A stretch of 40,938 nucleotides of DNA, from NCBI GenBank assembly GCA_003233175.1, contig QIKY01000222.1, positions 1 to 40,938 on the forward strand, written 5' to 3'. The stretch's first letter is position 1, and each line of letters opens with the position of its first letter. The stretch comes from Planctomycetaceae bacterium (lineage in GTDB: Bacteria; Planctomycetota; Planctomycetia; Pirellulales; Pirellulaceae). The position numbers and the translations under genes were made by a program. This document shows positions 1 through 9,497 of this stretch, piece after piece. Under the pieces are notes generated by a model. The model worked only from the letters and a program-made list of their open reading frames with translations. It did no database searches and was not told the DNA's origin.

Positions 1-190
1 GTTCGCCACTCAGTCGCCGCTTCATGAAATCAATCACGTCCGGCGGCAACTGCGAAAGATTCCCCAGCGTCTGGTGCTTGACCTTGCCATCATGGCGATA
101 GCTACAGCGCAGCAGCACCGACGTGTACACCTTTCCCTTGACCTTCTTCTTCACCGTTTCGACGCGAAGTTTTCTTCGTTTGGAGCTCAT
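1..190 (-). CDS. IS1634-type transposase, N-terminal part (runs off the left edge)
   Basis: On the minus strand an ATG at 190 opens a frame that stays open to the window edge, giving the first 63 residues. After a Lys/Arg-rich start, the protein reads YTSVLLRCSYRHDGKVK and then QTLGNLSQLPPDVI, which matches the conserved N-terminus of IS1634-family (DDE) transposases as I remember it. The catalytic core lies outside the window, so I cannot tell whether the gene is intact. The DNA just upstream (191-240) should contain one end of the element, but the terminal inverted repeat cannot be defined without the other end. A short palindrome, gggctagctagccc, sits at 218-231. Confidence 0.7.
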   Translation of the reverse strand, partial: MSSKRRKLRVETVKKKVKGKVYTSVLLRCSYRHDGKVKHQTLGNLSQLPPDVIDFMKRRLSGE

Positions 191-416
191 GCATGGCGTT
201 GTACACGATATCGCCAGGGCTAGCTAGCCCTGTTTCAGATTATTCGTGGCAACGTTTCTGCATTTGAGTTTCTGTGCCAAAGCCCTTTGTACGTAGCACC
301 AAACCGCGATTAGACACACTGTTTTCGATTCAAGTTAGGTTTAAAATACTTCAGACTCGTTCGCCAATTGATTTTTGGCGTCGGTTATGGTTTCTCTGTT
401 TCTTCGGTGGTTCATG

Positions 417-480
417 GTCATTTGTCATTGGCCGTCTGTTTGCTCGCATCTTTGTTTCTCTTTCTCCAATGACAAATGAC
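417..480. repeat. 15-bp perfect inverted repeat
   Basis: gtcatttgtcattgg at 417-431 is the exact reverse complement of ccaatgacaaatgac at 466-480, with 34 bases between. There is no gene on either side that would make it an obvious terminator. It may be a small dispersed repeat. Confidence 0.7.
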
Positions 481-792
481 GAATGAAAAATAACTATTGA
501 TAAATTTCTTCTTCCCGTGCAAATCAGACAATTATTTCTCGAACGCTCCTAACGCCAAACGACGCCAGAACGTTGGGCGGCCCGCGGAAAGCACCCTTTT
601 TTAACCGCTCGCGGGTTTTGTATGGTCAGACCGATTGCTATCGTAATTCCCCGGGTTCTGGACGGAAGTCCAGACGGTGCTCGGCGGTTACCGGGTGAAT
701 ATTTCAACGCAGAACGCAAAGGCACAGAGAACGGCGTCAATCATCTCGGTGCAAGTTGATGATGCCATTGACTGCCGCCACTTCAACACGCC

Positions 793-825
793 AAATTGAA
801 GGATGGCGTCAAACGTTTTGTACTC
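793..825 (+). pseudogene. C-terminal remnant of a GxxExxY gene
   Basis: The plus strand encodes KLKDGVKRFVL, which matches the usual end of GxxExxY (PDDEXK-like) proteins, where INFN is followed by LKDGIKRFVL. Just upstream, FNTP appears in a different frame (782-793), so a frameshift separates it from the rest. No body of the gene is left. Downstream starts a 30-bp inverted repeat of the kind that typically flanks these genes. Confidence 0.55.
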
Positions 826-843
826 CGACTCCCGACTCTTCTG

Positions 844-957
844 CTTCGTGCTCTTCGCGTCCTTCATGGTGAACCTATCCGGCCAACGATTCTCAAAGCG
901 GCCGAACGACGACGCCGAACGATCAATTTCACCACGAAGGACGCGAAGAGCACGAAG
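844..957. repeat. 30-bp terminal-type inverted repeat pair
   Basis: Bases 844-873 (starting cttcgtgctcttcgcg) are the reverse complement of 928-957 (ending gaagagcacgaag) with one mismatch in 30. About 54 bases lie between the arms. The theme of ACGAAGG and ACGAAGA words is typical of sequences found around GxxExxY genes. The pair directly follows a GxxExxY C-terminal remnant. Confidence 0.75.
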
Positions 958-1142
958 GATGGAATGCGAAGATCTCTTCCATCGCGTGATCGGCGAACAG
1001 AAGAGCGGCGGGATAGAAGACTTCGCGGTCATCACCCAGGTATTCTGGCAACAAAGCTGTGTAACCGTTCACGATTTTCACCGGTCGTAAGAACGCAATC
1101 CTCCGTTCTCGCTCGCGTTAACTCCGCGTGATACGAATGGAA

Positions 1143-1337
1143 ACAGGAGAGAACGGAGGAAACAGAGAAAAGTGCGGATAAACCGGGCCCTTTGTCTTTA
1201 TGAACTTCGATGGCGGAACCAATCACATCGTGCGTCATACTGTTTGCGGAGGAAAACAAAGCGTGCATCGAAATGCCTTTCATGCAGCGGAAACGAGGAA
1301 ACAAACAAGATTCTCCGTTCCCTCCGTTCCCTCCTGT
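1143..1337. repeat. 27-bp inverted repeats enclosing a GxxExxY remnant
   Basis: acaggagagaacggagg (start of 1143-1169) pairs with 1311-1337 (ending ccctcctgt); 24 of 27 positions match in reverse complement. The enclosed 141 bases hold the first codons of a GxxExxY gene on the minus strand. The arrangement resembles a mobile element from which most of the gene has been deleted, like the shortened units at 40071-40938, though the repeat sequence differs. Confidence 0.65.
1179..1238 (-). pseudogene. N-terminal remnant of a GxxExxY gene
   Basis: From the ATG at 1238 the minus strand reads MTHDVIGSAIEVHKDKGPGL. GxxExxY proteins usually begin with a stretch like VIGAAIEVHKALGPGLLE, so about 20 codons match. 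The frame then runs into the flanking inverted repeat and loses similarity before the ExxY residues. This is a truncated, non-functional copy. Confidence 0.65.
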
Positions 1338-1520
1338 GAAATCAAGCCGGCGTAACGATGAACATTCCAATCAAACTCCATGAACGGCCACAAAGCTGTC
1401 GCCCTCAGCCGACGTTTTTAACCGACCAAGTCCAGCCGATCTCGCCACGCCGCGTACGCCTGCACACACAAACCGCGAGGTGCGCTCTGCGGAGTATGCC
1501 GACTTCAAAAAAAGAGGCTC

Positions 1521-3545
1521 TTACGCATTGCCCTCGGGGCGTTCGATTTGATAACGCCGAATTTTCCGATCAAGCGTCGAACGTTCAATGCCCAAAACGG
1601 CCGACGTTTTGCTCTTGTTCCATTGAAACGCTTGCAGCGTGGCGGCAATATGCTGGGCTTCCATGTCGGCCAATGAAAGCGGCTTGAAGGCGGACGGCGT
1701 CATCGATATTTCGCCCGAATCCCCTGCCGTGGCCAGATTGGTGAGCGCTAGGTCGTCGACGTCAATGTATTCCGACCGCCCCAAAACCACCGCGCGCTCC
1801 ACCACATTCTTCAGCTCCCGCACGTTGCCGGGCCAGCGGTACTGTTGCAGACGCTTGAGCGCCTCTGGCGTGAAACTCTTAAAACGGCGCCCCGTTTCCG
1901 CGTTGAATTTCTCCAGAAAATGCTTCGACAGATCCAAGATATCTTGAGGACGGCGGCGCAACGGCGGCACGACAATTTCCACGACGTTCAAACGAAAGAA
2001 CAGGTCGCGGCGGAAACGCCCCTCCGCGACCGCCTTTTCCAAATTGCGGTTGGTGGAGGCGATCACTCGCGTATCGACTTGAATGGCCTTGCTTCCGCCC
2101 ACGCGTTCAAACGGATGCCCTTCCAACACGCGTAGAAATTTGGCTTGAATCGAGGGACTCATTTCGCCGATTTCATCGAGCACCAAGGTGCCTTTGTGGG
2201 CCGCTTCGAATTTGCCGTGTTTTCGCTCCGTGGCGCCGGTGAAAGCGCCGCGTTCGTGTCCAAACAGTTCGCTCTCCAAGAGCGATTCGGTCAGCGCGGC
2301 GCAATTCAAACATTTCAACGGCCCCGACTTTCGCGCGCTGGCGAAATGCACGGCCCGCGCCACCAACTCCTTGCCCACGCCGCTCTCGCCGCGAATCAAG
2401 ACCGTCGCCCGACTGGGCGCCGCCCGCAGCACCTCTTGCTGCACTTTCATCATCAACTCGCTGGAGCCCACCAATTCGCTCTCATCGCCCAAACGCTCGC
2501 GAAGCTGAACAATTTCACTGTTCGACTGGTTCAGATTCTCCGCCAACTCCTGCTGACGCTGCAAATTCTTCAACGCCAAGGCGAGGTTTTCGGCCAAGGC
2601 CAAGGTGAATTCCAAGTCGTCGGGATCGAGCGGGCGGCGGGTGTCGGTGGTGTACAAATGAATCAGCCCAACAACTCGCGAATCTTGCCGAATGGGCGCA
2701 CAGATGACGCTCGTGGCGAGAATTTCACCCCGGCTATCTCGCAGCCCCAGCGTGCTGTCGTTCTCGACATTGCGAGCCAGCACGGCCTCCCCTTCACGGA
2801 GCACCGTGTCGGTGAGAAACTTCGAGACATGATGATACGGCGATTCGCCCCGCGTTTGGGAAGCCATGAGCTCCAACGCATTGCCGGCCGCTTTCCCTCG
2901 TCCCCCGGAAGGCCGGAGAAAAACGCCCGCCGCATCGGCGTTGGTGTTTTCCAGCAGACCGGCCAGCGCCAAACGCGAAGCCGAAACCGCCTCCGGCTGA
3001 TTGGCCAGTTCGAATGCCAGTCGACACAACTCCTTGGCGGCGCGGCCCACGCGGGGAACCGGGATGTCGTCGTCGCCTTCGGCGCGTTCGAGGAAGCGGG
3101 TGCGTCCGCGGCGATGCGTGATCAGGGTCGGTTCTCGCAACTCCAACGATTGCGGGTCTTCCCAGTTCGCGGTCAGTGGGCCGATCGAGGTTTCGTCACC
3201 TTGGTCGGTGGCGGGCGGCGGCTTCTCCAAGTCGGCGAAAGCCGTCGAAAGATTATGCACGTACGCCATTTGCGTATGCGCGATGCGAACGATGTCGCCC
3301 GGATCCAGGGGGCGGTCTTCCTTAATGGTTTCCGAACCGACCATCGTGCCGTTGCGGCTTTCCAGGTCGCGCACGGTCCAACGGTCTTGCGTCAGGAATA
3401 TTTCCGAATGATGGCGGCTACAGCGTTCGTCGCGGATCACGATCTGGTTGGTCGGCGCGCGGCCAATGGTGACCGTTCGACCGGGAATCAGCCGATAAAC
3501 GTCGCTCCATTTCGAGCCTTCTCGAATTACCAAATACGCCAACAT
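1521..3545 (-). CDS. FHA-GAF-AAA+ sigma54-dependent transcriptional activator
   Basis: A 674-residue bacterial enhancer-binding protein that would remodel sigma54 RNA polymerase. An N-terminal FHA domain (about residues 4-95) keeps the phosphothreonine-binding residues GR28-29, SRHH43-46 and N65. A GAF-like sensor follows (about 165-335), then a short coiled linker rich in Gln/Glu. The AAA+ domain (about 355-600) has Walker A GESGVGKE (386-393), the sigma54-contacting GAFTGA loop (433-438), Walker B LVLDE and the WPGNVREL box. A Fis-type helix-turn-helix closes it (about 645-665, [15 protein letters not shown]). There is no receiver domain, so the input is probably phosphothreonine binding and a GAF ligand rather than a response-regulator aspartate. 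It is transcribed on its own; its targets cannot be read from this window. Confidence 0.95.
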   Translation of the reverse strand: MLAYLVIREGSKWSDVYRLIPGRTVTIGRAPTNQIVIRDERCSRHHSEIFLTQDRWTVRDLESRNGTMVGSETIKEDRPLDPGDIVRIAHTQMAYVHNLSTAFADLEKPPPATDQGDETSIGPLTANWEDPQSLELREPTLITHRRGRTRFLERAEGDDDIPVPRVGRAAKELCRLAFELANQPEAVSASRLALAGLLENTNADAAGVFLRPSGGRGKAAGNALELMASQTRGESPYHHVSKFLTDTVLREGEAVLARNVENDSTLGLRDSRGEILATSVICAPIRQDSRVVGLIHLYTTDTRRPLDPDDLEFTLALAENLALALKNLQRQQELAENLNQSNSEIVQLRERLGDESELVGSSELMMKVQQEVLRAAPSRATVLIRGESGVGKELVARAVHFASARKSGPLKCLNCAALTESLLESELFGHERGAFTGATERKHGKFEAAHKGTLVLDEIGEMSPSIQAKFLRVLEGHPFERVGGSKAIQVDTRVIASTNRNLEKAVAEGRFRRDLFFRLNVVEIVVPPLRRRPQDILDLSKHFLEKFNAETGRRFKSFTPEALKRLQQYRWPGNVRELKNVVERAVVLGRSEYIDVDDLALTNLATAGDSGEISMTPSAFKPLSLADMEAQHIAATLQAFQWNKSKTSAVLGIERSTLDRKIRRYQIERPEGNA

Positions 3546-3581
3546 ATCGCCGCCAATTCAATTACGAATCTGGGAACACGT

Positions 3582-4478
3582 TCAAACATCGCACCAACGC
3601 ACTGCTTTGCGCAAGGAAGCGATTTTGTCGGCTTCGCGCGGAATGAACTCCTGCCCCACATAACCCTGGTAGCCGGTTTTCAGAATCGCTTTCATGATCG
3701 CCGGGTAATGAATTTCCTGGTCGTCGTCCAACTCCTGCCGGCCAGGGTTTCCCGCCGTGTGGTAGTGGGCGATATAATCCTTGTACTGCCGGATGCGTTG
3801 GATCACGTCGCCCTGCATGATTTGCACGTGATAAATATCGAACAAGATTTTCAACCGCGGCGAACCGACGCGGTCGCAAACGTCGACCGCCCATTCAACG
3901 GTATCGCACTGATAGCCGGGGTGGCCTTTCATTTCTTCGTCGACCCGCGTGTTCAACGGTTCAATGCAAAGATTCACCTTCTTCTTCTCCGCCAGGCTGA
4001 GCACTTTCTTCAAGCCGGCAATCATATTGCGTTTGCCCTGTTCGTCGGTAAGCTCGCCGCGCATGCCCGAAAAGGTGATCACGTTTTTGAATCCGGCGGC
4101 GGCGGTGGCTTCAATCGCCCGCGTGATTTTTTCGCTGCATTCCGCATGATGCTCCACATGGTTCCAGCCCCGCGTAAAGCTGTGGCTGGGAGTGATCGCA
4201 CAGACCAGACCGTTTTTCTTCAACAGCGGCCAGTTCTCCGGCGGCGTCAGTTCGACCGATTGCAGCCCCATTCGCGCTGCGGCGTGGATGAGCGTTTCCA
4301 CTTTCATTGGCTTGAAACACCAGGGCACGACCGACTGCCGAATTTGACCTTTTTCGACTTTCCAATCGGCGAGCAATTCGTCGCCGCGCGCCACGCCCGA
4401 AAACGACGCGGCGGCTACGGCGGCGCCCGCCGAAAGCAAATGCCGACGACTCATCGAACCGCTGGATGGTTTCGTCAT
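3582..4478 (-). CDS. Tat-exported TIM-barrel sugar isomerase (hydroxypyruvate isomerase-like)
   Basis: A 298-residue protein of the AP-endonuclease-2/xylose-isomerase-like TIM-barrel family, closest in look to hydroxypyruvate isomerase. The ATG at 4478 is preferred over an in-frame upstream ATG because GAGGGAG lies just before it and because the protein then starts with a twin-arginine signal (SRRHLLSAG, residues 10-18, followed by an Ala-rich hydrophobic run). Likely metal ligands are the glutamate in CIEPLNTR, the aspartate in ILFDIYHVQ and the C-terminal glutamate in GQEFIP. Secreted or periplasmic members with Tat signals are common in planctomycetes; the true substrate is unknown. It lies 36 bp upstream of the FHA regulator on the same strand and might be co-transcribed with it. 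Confidence 0.88.
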   Translation of the reverse strand: MTKPSSGSMSRRHLLSAGAAVAAASFSGVARGDELLADWKVEKGQIRQSVVPWCFKPMKVETLIHAAARMGLQSVELTPPENWPLLKKNGLVCAITPSHSFTRGWNHVEHHAECSEKITRAIEATAAAGFKNVITFSGMRGELTDEQGKRNMIAGLKKVLSLAEKKKVNLCIEPLNTRVDEEMKGHPGYQCDTVEWAVDVCDRVGSPRLKILFDIYHVQIMQGDVIQRIRQYKDYIAHYHTAGNPGRQELDDDQEIHYPAIMKAILKTGYQGYVGQEFIPREADKIASLRKAVRWCDV

Positions 4479-5219
4479 AACTCCCTCGTTGGAATCAAGC
4501 CAAGCTTTGTGGAAATGCAAATCTTACGATCTGCCGGGCGACCATTTGAGTAGGTGTTTGGGCCGGGCAACCATTGGAGCCGGGTGTTTGAGCCCGTCAA
4601 AAAACACTCGGGAATCGTGGAAAACCACGTCCCGGTTCAAAAGCCCAGATTTCCAAAAAAACCAAGCTTCTCAAACGCCAAACAGAAAAGGGCCGCTTTC
4701 GGCAATTACGAAGTGTTGCATAATTATACACTACCGCAGCACTGGGGTAAAATGGCGGCGAGCCAATTTCAACGGCGGAGAACACTCGATTCCACACGCT
4801 TCGACATCTCAACCCTCGTTGGCCCGCCGCCGAAAATCCGAGAAGGGAACTTCCTTCACGCTACAAAACGAATGTGGCCGGCCGCACAACCAGGAAGACT
4901 GGGCAAGTCGCGGAGGATCCACACGTTTGGCGAAATTGATTGAACCGGCTCAGCAGCGTGGTCGATATTCTGGAAGACGCGCTCCGCCCCCACTTCTTAG
5001 ATCTTGACTCCCAGCCGCGTTTTTTCCTTGGGCGGCCAAAAACGTGAGTTTCGGCCGCGCAAAGTGCATGGCCAAGGCGAAGTCATATTGCTCCGCATGG
5101 ACGCGGAACGATACAGTATGCCAACCCGAAAACGCGGCGAAACGCTTTTTGGGCTTCGGCTGAAAAAAAACGGACTAGGGAGTAGTCTGGTGCGAAGAAT
5201 CCGCCCGGCGGGAACAAGG
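4479..5219. other. Divergent intergenic region, no gene seen
   Basis: About 740 bases separate the isomerase (minus) from the TPR operon (plus), so both promoters should lie here. I see no intact gene. An open frame continues upstream of the TPR start to about 5004, but its translation lacks a signal peptide and has no family resemblance. A worn copy of the pyrimidine/purine hairpin repeat is at 4636-4671. No promoter could be assigned with confidence. Confidence 0.6.
4636..4671. repeat. Degenerate copy of the GCCCGG hairpin family
   Basis: The segment ttcaaaagcccagatttcc followed by a run of A and ccaagcttct resembles the hairpin repeat at 37336-37369 with several substitutions that break the stem. 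It is the weakest of five related copies in the window. Confidence 0.4.
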
Positions 5220-8177
5220 ATGTACAAAACGCTGACGCTCGTACTCGCCGGCTGCCTGCTTTTGACGACGGCCGCGCTGGCCGAAGCGGGCGCGGCTGAC
5301 GATCAATACAACGTCGCGGCGGGGCATTATCGCGATCAGCGTTGGAAACTCGCGGCTGAGGAATTCCAAACCTTTCTCTCGGAATATCCGGCCGACCAGC
5401 GAACCGCGCAGGTCACCTTCTTTCTGGGCGAAACGTTGGTCCAGTTGGAGCAGTTCGCGGAAGCCCGCCAGCATTTCCAAGAGTTTCTGCGGCGGGCCCC
5501 AAAACACCGGTACGCGCGGCGGGCGGAGTTTCGTCAGGGCGAAACGGCGTATCTTTCCGGGCAGGCGGAACTAGCCAAGCGCGACTTGCAGACATTTGCC
5601 AAAAATCGGCCGGACGATCCTTTGAACGGATACGTGCTGCCTTACCTGGGGGAGTTGGCGTTCAACGAAAACGACCACGCCGCCGCGAAGGACTATTTCA
5701 CGCGAGCTCTGAAGAAATATCCCGCCAACACCATGGCCAACGACTGCCGCTTCGGTTTGGCGCGCGCCTTGGAAGGCTTGGGCGAAGTCGACGAAGCCGC
5801 TCGTTTTTATGGTTTTTTGATCGACCAGCCCAACCAACCGCTGGCCGACGACGCCGCGCTGCGTTTGGGAATGCTGCAAATCGAGGCCCAACGGTTCCAG
5901 GAAGCTCAGGCGGCGCTGGCCGATTTCGCCGCGAAGTATCCTGATTCCCCTTGGAAAATCCCCGCTCGCTACTGGCTGGCCAAAAGCTTTTCGGCGCTCC
6001 AGGAAGCAAAGGCCGCTCACGATGTTCTGAACGAGGCATCGCAACAGGCGCCGCCGGTCGAACACGAATTGGCGGTTGCGTGGGCGATGCTTTCGGCGGA
6101 GGCGGCGCGGCGGGCGGGCGATGCGGCGGAAGCGCGCCAGGAGTTTGAGCACGTCGTGAAGCAATGGCCGCGAAGCGAATGGGCCGACGACGCACTCCAA
6201 GCCGCCATGAACATCGCTTCTCAAGCGAACGACCTCGCCGCCGTGGAATCCCTCACGGCCGATTTTCTCGTCGATTATCCTGAAAGCCCGTTGCGTAGGT
6301 CGGTGCTGCGTCTGCGCGGGAGAACGTTGCTCAAAACAAACAACAACACGGCGGCGGCGGGCGTCTTTACGCAGATTATCGCCGCAGGAAACCAAACCGC
6401 GTACGACGCTTATTACCTTGGCTTGGCGCGTCTGGGTGAAGGGCGGCCTGAACGCGCCTTGGAAGCCTTGAGGCGGGTTGGCGCCGAAGTGGAGCAGGAA
6501 TCGTTGCAGGCCGGTGTTCAAGCGGCGATTGCCGCAGCGCTGGTTGCATTGGAGCGATGGGACGAATCGATCGAACCGCTACGGAAGTATTTGGAACTGG
6601 CGCCCCAAGGCGCCGACGCAGCCAAGAGCCGCGCGCAGTTGACGGTCGCTCTCGCCCGGTTGGGTCGAATGGCGGAAGCGGCCGACGTCCATGCCGAATT
6701 GAGCCGTCTGAATCGTGAGCGGGAAAACTACCTGCCCACCACGCACTATCTGGCCGAAACGGCGTATCGAGCCGGTGAAATCAACCTGGCGAAAAAGCTC
6801 TTTGAAGAACTCGCCGAACAAAAAAACTCGCCGGCGTTTCAGGAAAAAGGACTCGCCGGACTCGCCTGGCTGCAATTCGAAAACGAGCAACACCAAGACG
6901 CCGCCGCCACGTTTGAGCGGCTTCTGGCGGAGCATCCTGAGAGTTCGTTGGTGGCGGAAGCCGCGCTGATGCGCGGCAAGGCGTTGGAGAAAGCCGACGC
7001 CCCCGGCGGCGCGCTGGCCATGTATCGGCTGGTGTATGAAAGCCATCCTGAAGCCGACGTGGCTTGCGATGCGATGCTCGCCGCGGCGCGCATCTATGAC
7101 GATTCCGACCAAGAGGAAGTTGCGATCAGCCTCTTTTCGCAACTCGTGGCGAGAAAACCGAATGCTCCGGGAGTCGGCGGCATTCTTTACCAGTGGGCCT
7201 GGGCGCTGGTCGATTTGAAACGCGTGCAGGAAGCCGATCAAATTTTCGCTAGGCTCTCGCACGAACACGCAGAAAGCCGCTTTTGGGCCGACGCCACCTA
7301 TCGCGTGGCCGAACGCGAAGCGCGCGGCGGCAACTATGAAGCCGCCCGAAAGATCGCCCAGAAAATCACCGCGGCCAAACCGAGCGACCAAAAAAACGTC
7401 GTCTGCCATGCGACGTATCTGTATGGGCAATCGTCGGCCGCGCTCAAGGACTGGCCCAACGTGAACGCCGCCATGAAGCAGGTGCTGGAAATCTGTGGTC
7501 CGGGCGCCCTCAGAATTCCTGCCGAGTATTGGGTGGCGGAATCTTTGTACCGCATGGGCCAATATGAGGAAGCGGGTCGGCGTTTCGATCTGCTGCGGCA
7601 AAAAACAAAAGACCACCCCGACGCCTGGTTGGCGATGGCGCCGTTGCGCCAAGCGCAAGTTCTGGCGCAGCAGAAGAAGTGGTCGGAGGCGTATCTGTTG
7701 GCGTCTTCGATCGCCGAGAGTTTCCCCACGTTTCGGCAGCAGTATGAAGTTGATTATTTGATGGGGCGTTGTTTGGTCAGCCAGGCGAAATTCGAGCAAG
7801 CACGGCGCTTGTACGAACAGGTTGTGCGGTCGCCGCGGGCGGCAAAAACGGAAACCGCCGCCATGGCGCAGTGGATGATCGGCGAAACCTACTTCCATCA
7901 AAAGCATTTCGACGAAGCGGTGAAGGCGTATCACCGCGTGGTGCATTTATTCGCTTTTCCGCAGTGGCAGGCGTTGGCGTTATTGCAGGCGGGCAAATGC
8001 CATGAGATGCAGGCCGAGTGGAAAGAGGCTGTCGAACTGTACGCACAATTGTTACGCGACTTCGGCGATACGAATGTCAACCAGGAAGCCTCGCGCCGAC
8101 TACGCGTCGCTCGCGAACGCTTGCAGATTGCCTTCTCCGCCGCCGATGCCGGAACTGCGAATCGCGAAACCCGCTAA
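5220..8177 (+). CDS. Large secreted TPR-repeat protein, first gene of an ExbB/ExbD operon
   Basis: A 985-residue protein made almost wholly of tetratricopeptide-type helical repeats, many with the pattern A..(F/Y)...L...P......A. Known TPR proteins of this kind (such as YbgF/CpoB) act as periplasmic scaffolds. The ATG at 5220 is chosen because it places a signal peptide at the N-terminus (MYKTLTLVLAGCLLLTTAAL, with an ALA cleavage site just after). An LAGC lipobox-like motif is also present at residues 9-12, but the hydrophobic run continues past it, so ordinary signal peptidase cleavage seems likelier. Its end is 19 bp from exbB, which argues for one transcript and a joint role with the proton-driven motor. 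The exact partner is unknown. Confidence 0.85.
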   Translation: MYKTLTLVLAGCLLLTTAALAEAGAADDQYNVAAGHYRDQRWKLAAEEFQTFLSEYPADQRTAQVTFFLGETLVQLEQFAEARQHFQEFLRRAPKHRYARRAEFRQGETAYLSGQAELAKRDLQTFAKNRPDDPLNGYVLPYLGELAFNENDHAAAKDYFTRALKKYPANTMANDCRFGLARALEGLGEVDEAARFYGFLIDQPNQPLADDAALRLGMLQIEAQRFQEAQAALADFAAKYPDSPWKIPARYWLAKSFSALQEAKAAHDVLNEASQQAPPVEHELAVAWAMLSAEAARRAGDAAEARQEFEHVVKQWPRSEWADDALQAAMNIASQANDLAAVESLTADFLVDYPESPLRRSVLRLRGRTLLKTNNNTAAAGVFTQIIAAGNQTAYDAYYLGLARLGEGRPERALEALRRVGAEVEQESLQAGVQAAIAAALVALERWDESIEPLRKYLELAPQGADAAKSRAQLTVALARLGRMAEAADVHAELSRLNRERENYLPTTHYLAETAYRAGEINLAKKLFEELAEQKNSPAFQEKGLAGLAWLQFENEQHQDAAATFERLLAEHPESSLVAEAALMRGKALEKADAPGGALAMYRLVYESHPEADVACDAMLAAARIYDDSDQEEVAISLFSQLVARKPNAPGVGGILYQWAWALVDLKRVQEADQIFARLSHEHAESRFWADATYRVAEREARGGNYEAARKIAQKITAAKPSDQKNVVCHATYLYGQSSAALKDWPNVNAAMKQVLEICGPGALRIPAEYWVAESLYRMGQYEEAGRRFDLLRQKTKDHPDAWLAMAPLRQAQVLAQQKKWSEAYLLASSIAESFPTFRQQYEVDYLMGRCLVSQAKFEQARRLYEQVVRSPRAAKTETAAMAQWMIGETYFHQKHFDEAVKAYHRVVHLFAFPQWQALALLQAGKCHEMQAEWKEAVELYAQLLRDFGDTNVNQEASRRLRVARERLQIAFSAADAGTANRETR

Positions 8178-8196
8178 GAAAAAAGGTTGTGTCGCC

Positions 8197-9027
8197 ATGT
8201 GGGCTCCCTCGAAAACAAAACTGGTCGTGCTGCTATTGGCGGCGATGTTCATGTTCGGCGGTTTGACGTCCGCCGCCTCCGCCCAGCAACCGAAGGCGAC
8301 TACGGCGGCCGCTGGTGAATCGACTCCAGCCGAAGCCGCCGACGCAATCGGCACGAAGAATCTCTGGCAAGTCATCTGGGATGGCGGCCTGCTGATGGCG
8401 CCGATTGGCCTCTGCTCATTCATTTTGTGCGTGTTCGTTTTTGAACGCGCGATCAGCCTGCGACGCGGGCGCGTGGTGCCGCGTCCTTTCGTGCGCCGGT
8501 TTTTGGAGCAACTCCGCGAAGGCCGAATCGACCGCGAAGAAGCACTCGAACTATGCGAAAAAAATCGTAGCCCGGTGAGCCAGGTGTTTGCCGCCGCCGT
8601 TTCCAAATGGGGAAGGCCCGCAGTGGAAGTCGAGCAGGCGATCATCGATTCCGGAGAACGGATGGCGAATGAGCTGCGGCGCTATTTGCGAATGTTTAAT
8701 GGAATCTCGACGATCTGCCCCTTGCTGGGGCTGTTGGGAACCGTGCTGGGAATGATTCGCGCGTTCAACGCAATTGCCACGTCCGACGCCATGGGTCGCC
8801 CCGAATTGTTGGCCGCCGGCATTGGCCAGGCGTTGCTCACCACGGCGGCCGGACTGACGGTCGCGATTCCCGCCTTGATCGCCTACCTGTTTTTCGTCAG
8901 CCGGGTCGACCGGTTGGTCATGGATATCGACGCGCTGGGGCAACAGGTCGTGGCCGAGGTGTCGGCCGACGCGCCGCCCAAACGCGCCGCCTCAAAATCG
9001 ACCAAAAGCCGCAGCCGCGCCGCGTAG
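8197..9027 (+). CDS. exbB: MotA/TolQ/ExbB-family proton channel protein
   Basis: A 276-residue inner-membrane protein. The ATG at 8197 has AAAAAAGG upstream at suitable distance and gives a cleavable signal peptide (hydrophobic run 9-25, cleavage near ASA-QQ), an arrangement often seen in the ExbB branch with a periplasmic N-terminus. A first membrane helix (about 64-83) precedes a cytoplasmic region, then two helices with the family signature: ICPLLGLLGTVLGMIRAF (173-190) and GIGQALLTTAAGLTVAIPA (208-226). With ExbD it forms a proton-conducting stator that energises a partner spanning the periplasm. It is 19 bp after the TPR gene and 21 bp before exbD. Confidence 0.93.
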   Translation: MWAPSKTKLVVLLLAAMFMFGGLTSAASAQQPKATTAAAGESTPAEAADAIGTKNLWQVIWDGGLLMAPIGLCSFILCVFVFERAISLRRGRVVPRPFVRRFLEQLREGRIDREEALELCEKNRSPVSQVFAAAVSKWGRPAVEVEQAIIDSGERMANELRRYLRMFNGISTICPLLGLLGTVLGMIRAFNAIATSDAMGRPELLAAGIGQALLTTAAGLTVAIPALIAYLFFVSRVDRLVMDIDALGQQVVAEVSADAPPKRAASKSTKSRSRAA

Positions 9028-9048
9028 TTAGCGAAAGAACACCCGCCC

Positions 9049-9486
9049 ATGCCCTTAAAAACACACCTCGACGAGCAACCCTCGATCAACCTCACGTCGA
9101 TGATCGATATCGTCTTCCTGATTATTATTTTCTTCATGGTGGGCGCCGAGTTCACCGAAATGGAACGCGATATTTCGCTCCACGTTCCGGAAGTCAGCGA
9201 CATCCAGGCGTTGGCCGCCGCGCCGGAGAAAAAAGTCATCAACGTATTTGGCGATGGCCGCATTTCGCTCGATGACCAGTTCGTCACCCTGGAGTCGTTG
9301 GAAGCGAATCTGGCGGCCGCCAAAAGTGAATATGCCGACCTGGGCGTCGTGGTTCGGGGAGATTCGGAAGGCCGGTTTCAGGAAGTCGCCTCGGTGTTGA
9401 ACGCTTGCCGCAAGGCGGGAATCTCGGACATGGGAATCTCGGTTCGCATGGCGTCGTCGTCGAATAACAGCCGACTGAAACGCTAG
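9049..9486 (+). CDS. exbD: ExbD/TolR-family biopolymer transport protein
   Basis: A 145-residue single-pass membrane protein. The N-terminal INLTSMIDIVFLIIIFFMV (residues 13-31) is the diagnostic ExbD/TolR transmembrane motif, and Asp20 is the residue that carries protons in this family. The rest (about 36-140) is the periplasmic domain, with the usual V.VRGDSEGRFQEVA...ACRKAGI pattern. It is encoded between exbB and the TonB-position gene with short gaps (21 and 11 bp). Confidence 0.94.
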   Translation: MPLKTHLDEQPSINLTSMIDIVFLIIIFFMVGAEFTEMERDISLHVPEVSDIQALAAAPEKKVINVFGDGRISLDDQFVTLESLEANLAAAKSEYADLGVVVRGDSEGRFQEVASVLNACRKAGISDMGISVRMASSSNNSRLKR

Positions 9487-9497
9487 TACTAAAATAC

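Larger units (their letters stand above)
191..1520. other. 1.3-kb gene-poor stretch of decayed repeats
   Basis: No convincing intact gene is present between the transposase start and the end of the FHA-sigma54 regulator. The stretch contains a 15-bp perfect inverted repeat (417-431 with 466-480), a 30-bp inverted repeat with one mismatch (844-873 with 928-957), a C-terminal remnant of a GxxExxY gene near 793-825 and an N-terminal remnant on the other strand near 1179-1238. Short open frames here have repeat-derived, low-information translations. It reads as a landing site for small mobile elements that have since eroded. Confidence 0.7.

Noticed and set aside
2145-4553. An 802-codon open frame on the plus strand across the FHA regulator and the isomerase gene
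   Set aside because: It is antisense to two genes with clear domain motifs. Long antisense frames are expected from GC-rich codon bias, and its translation has no recognisable domain.
5004-5219. Upstream extension of the TPR protein
   Set aside because: The extension would bury the signal peptide at residue 73 and has no similarity to anything I know; the ATG at 5220 is better.
6579-7946. A 455-codon antisense frame within the TPR gene
   Set aside because: Same reason: it mirrors the TPR codons and shows no motif or ribosome-binding site.
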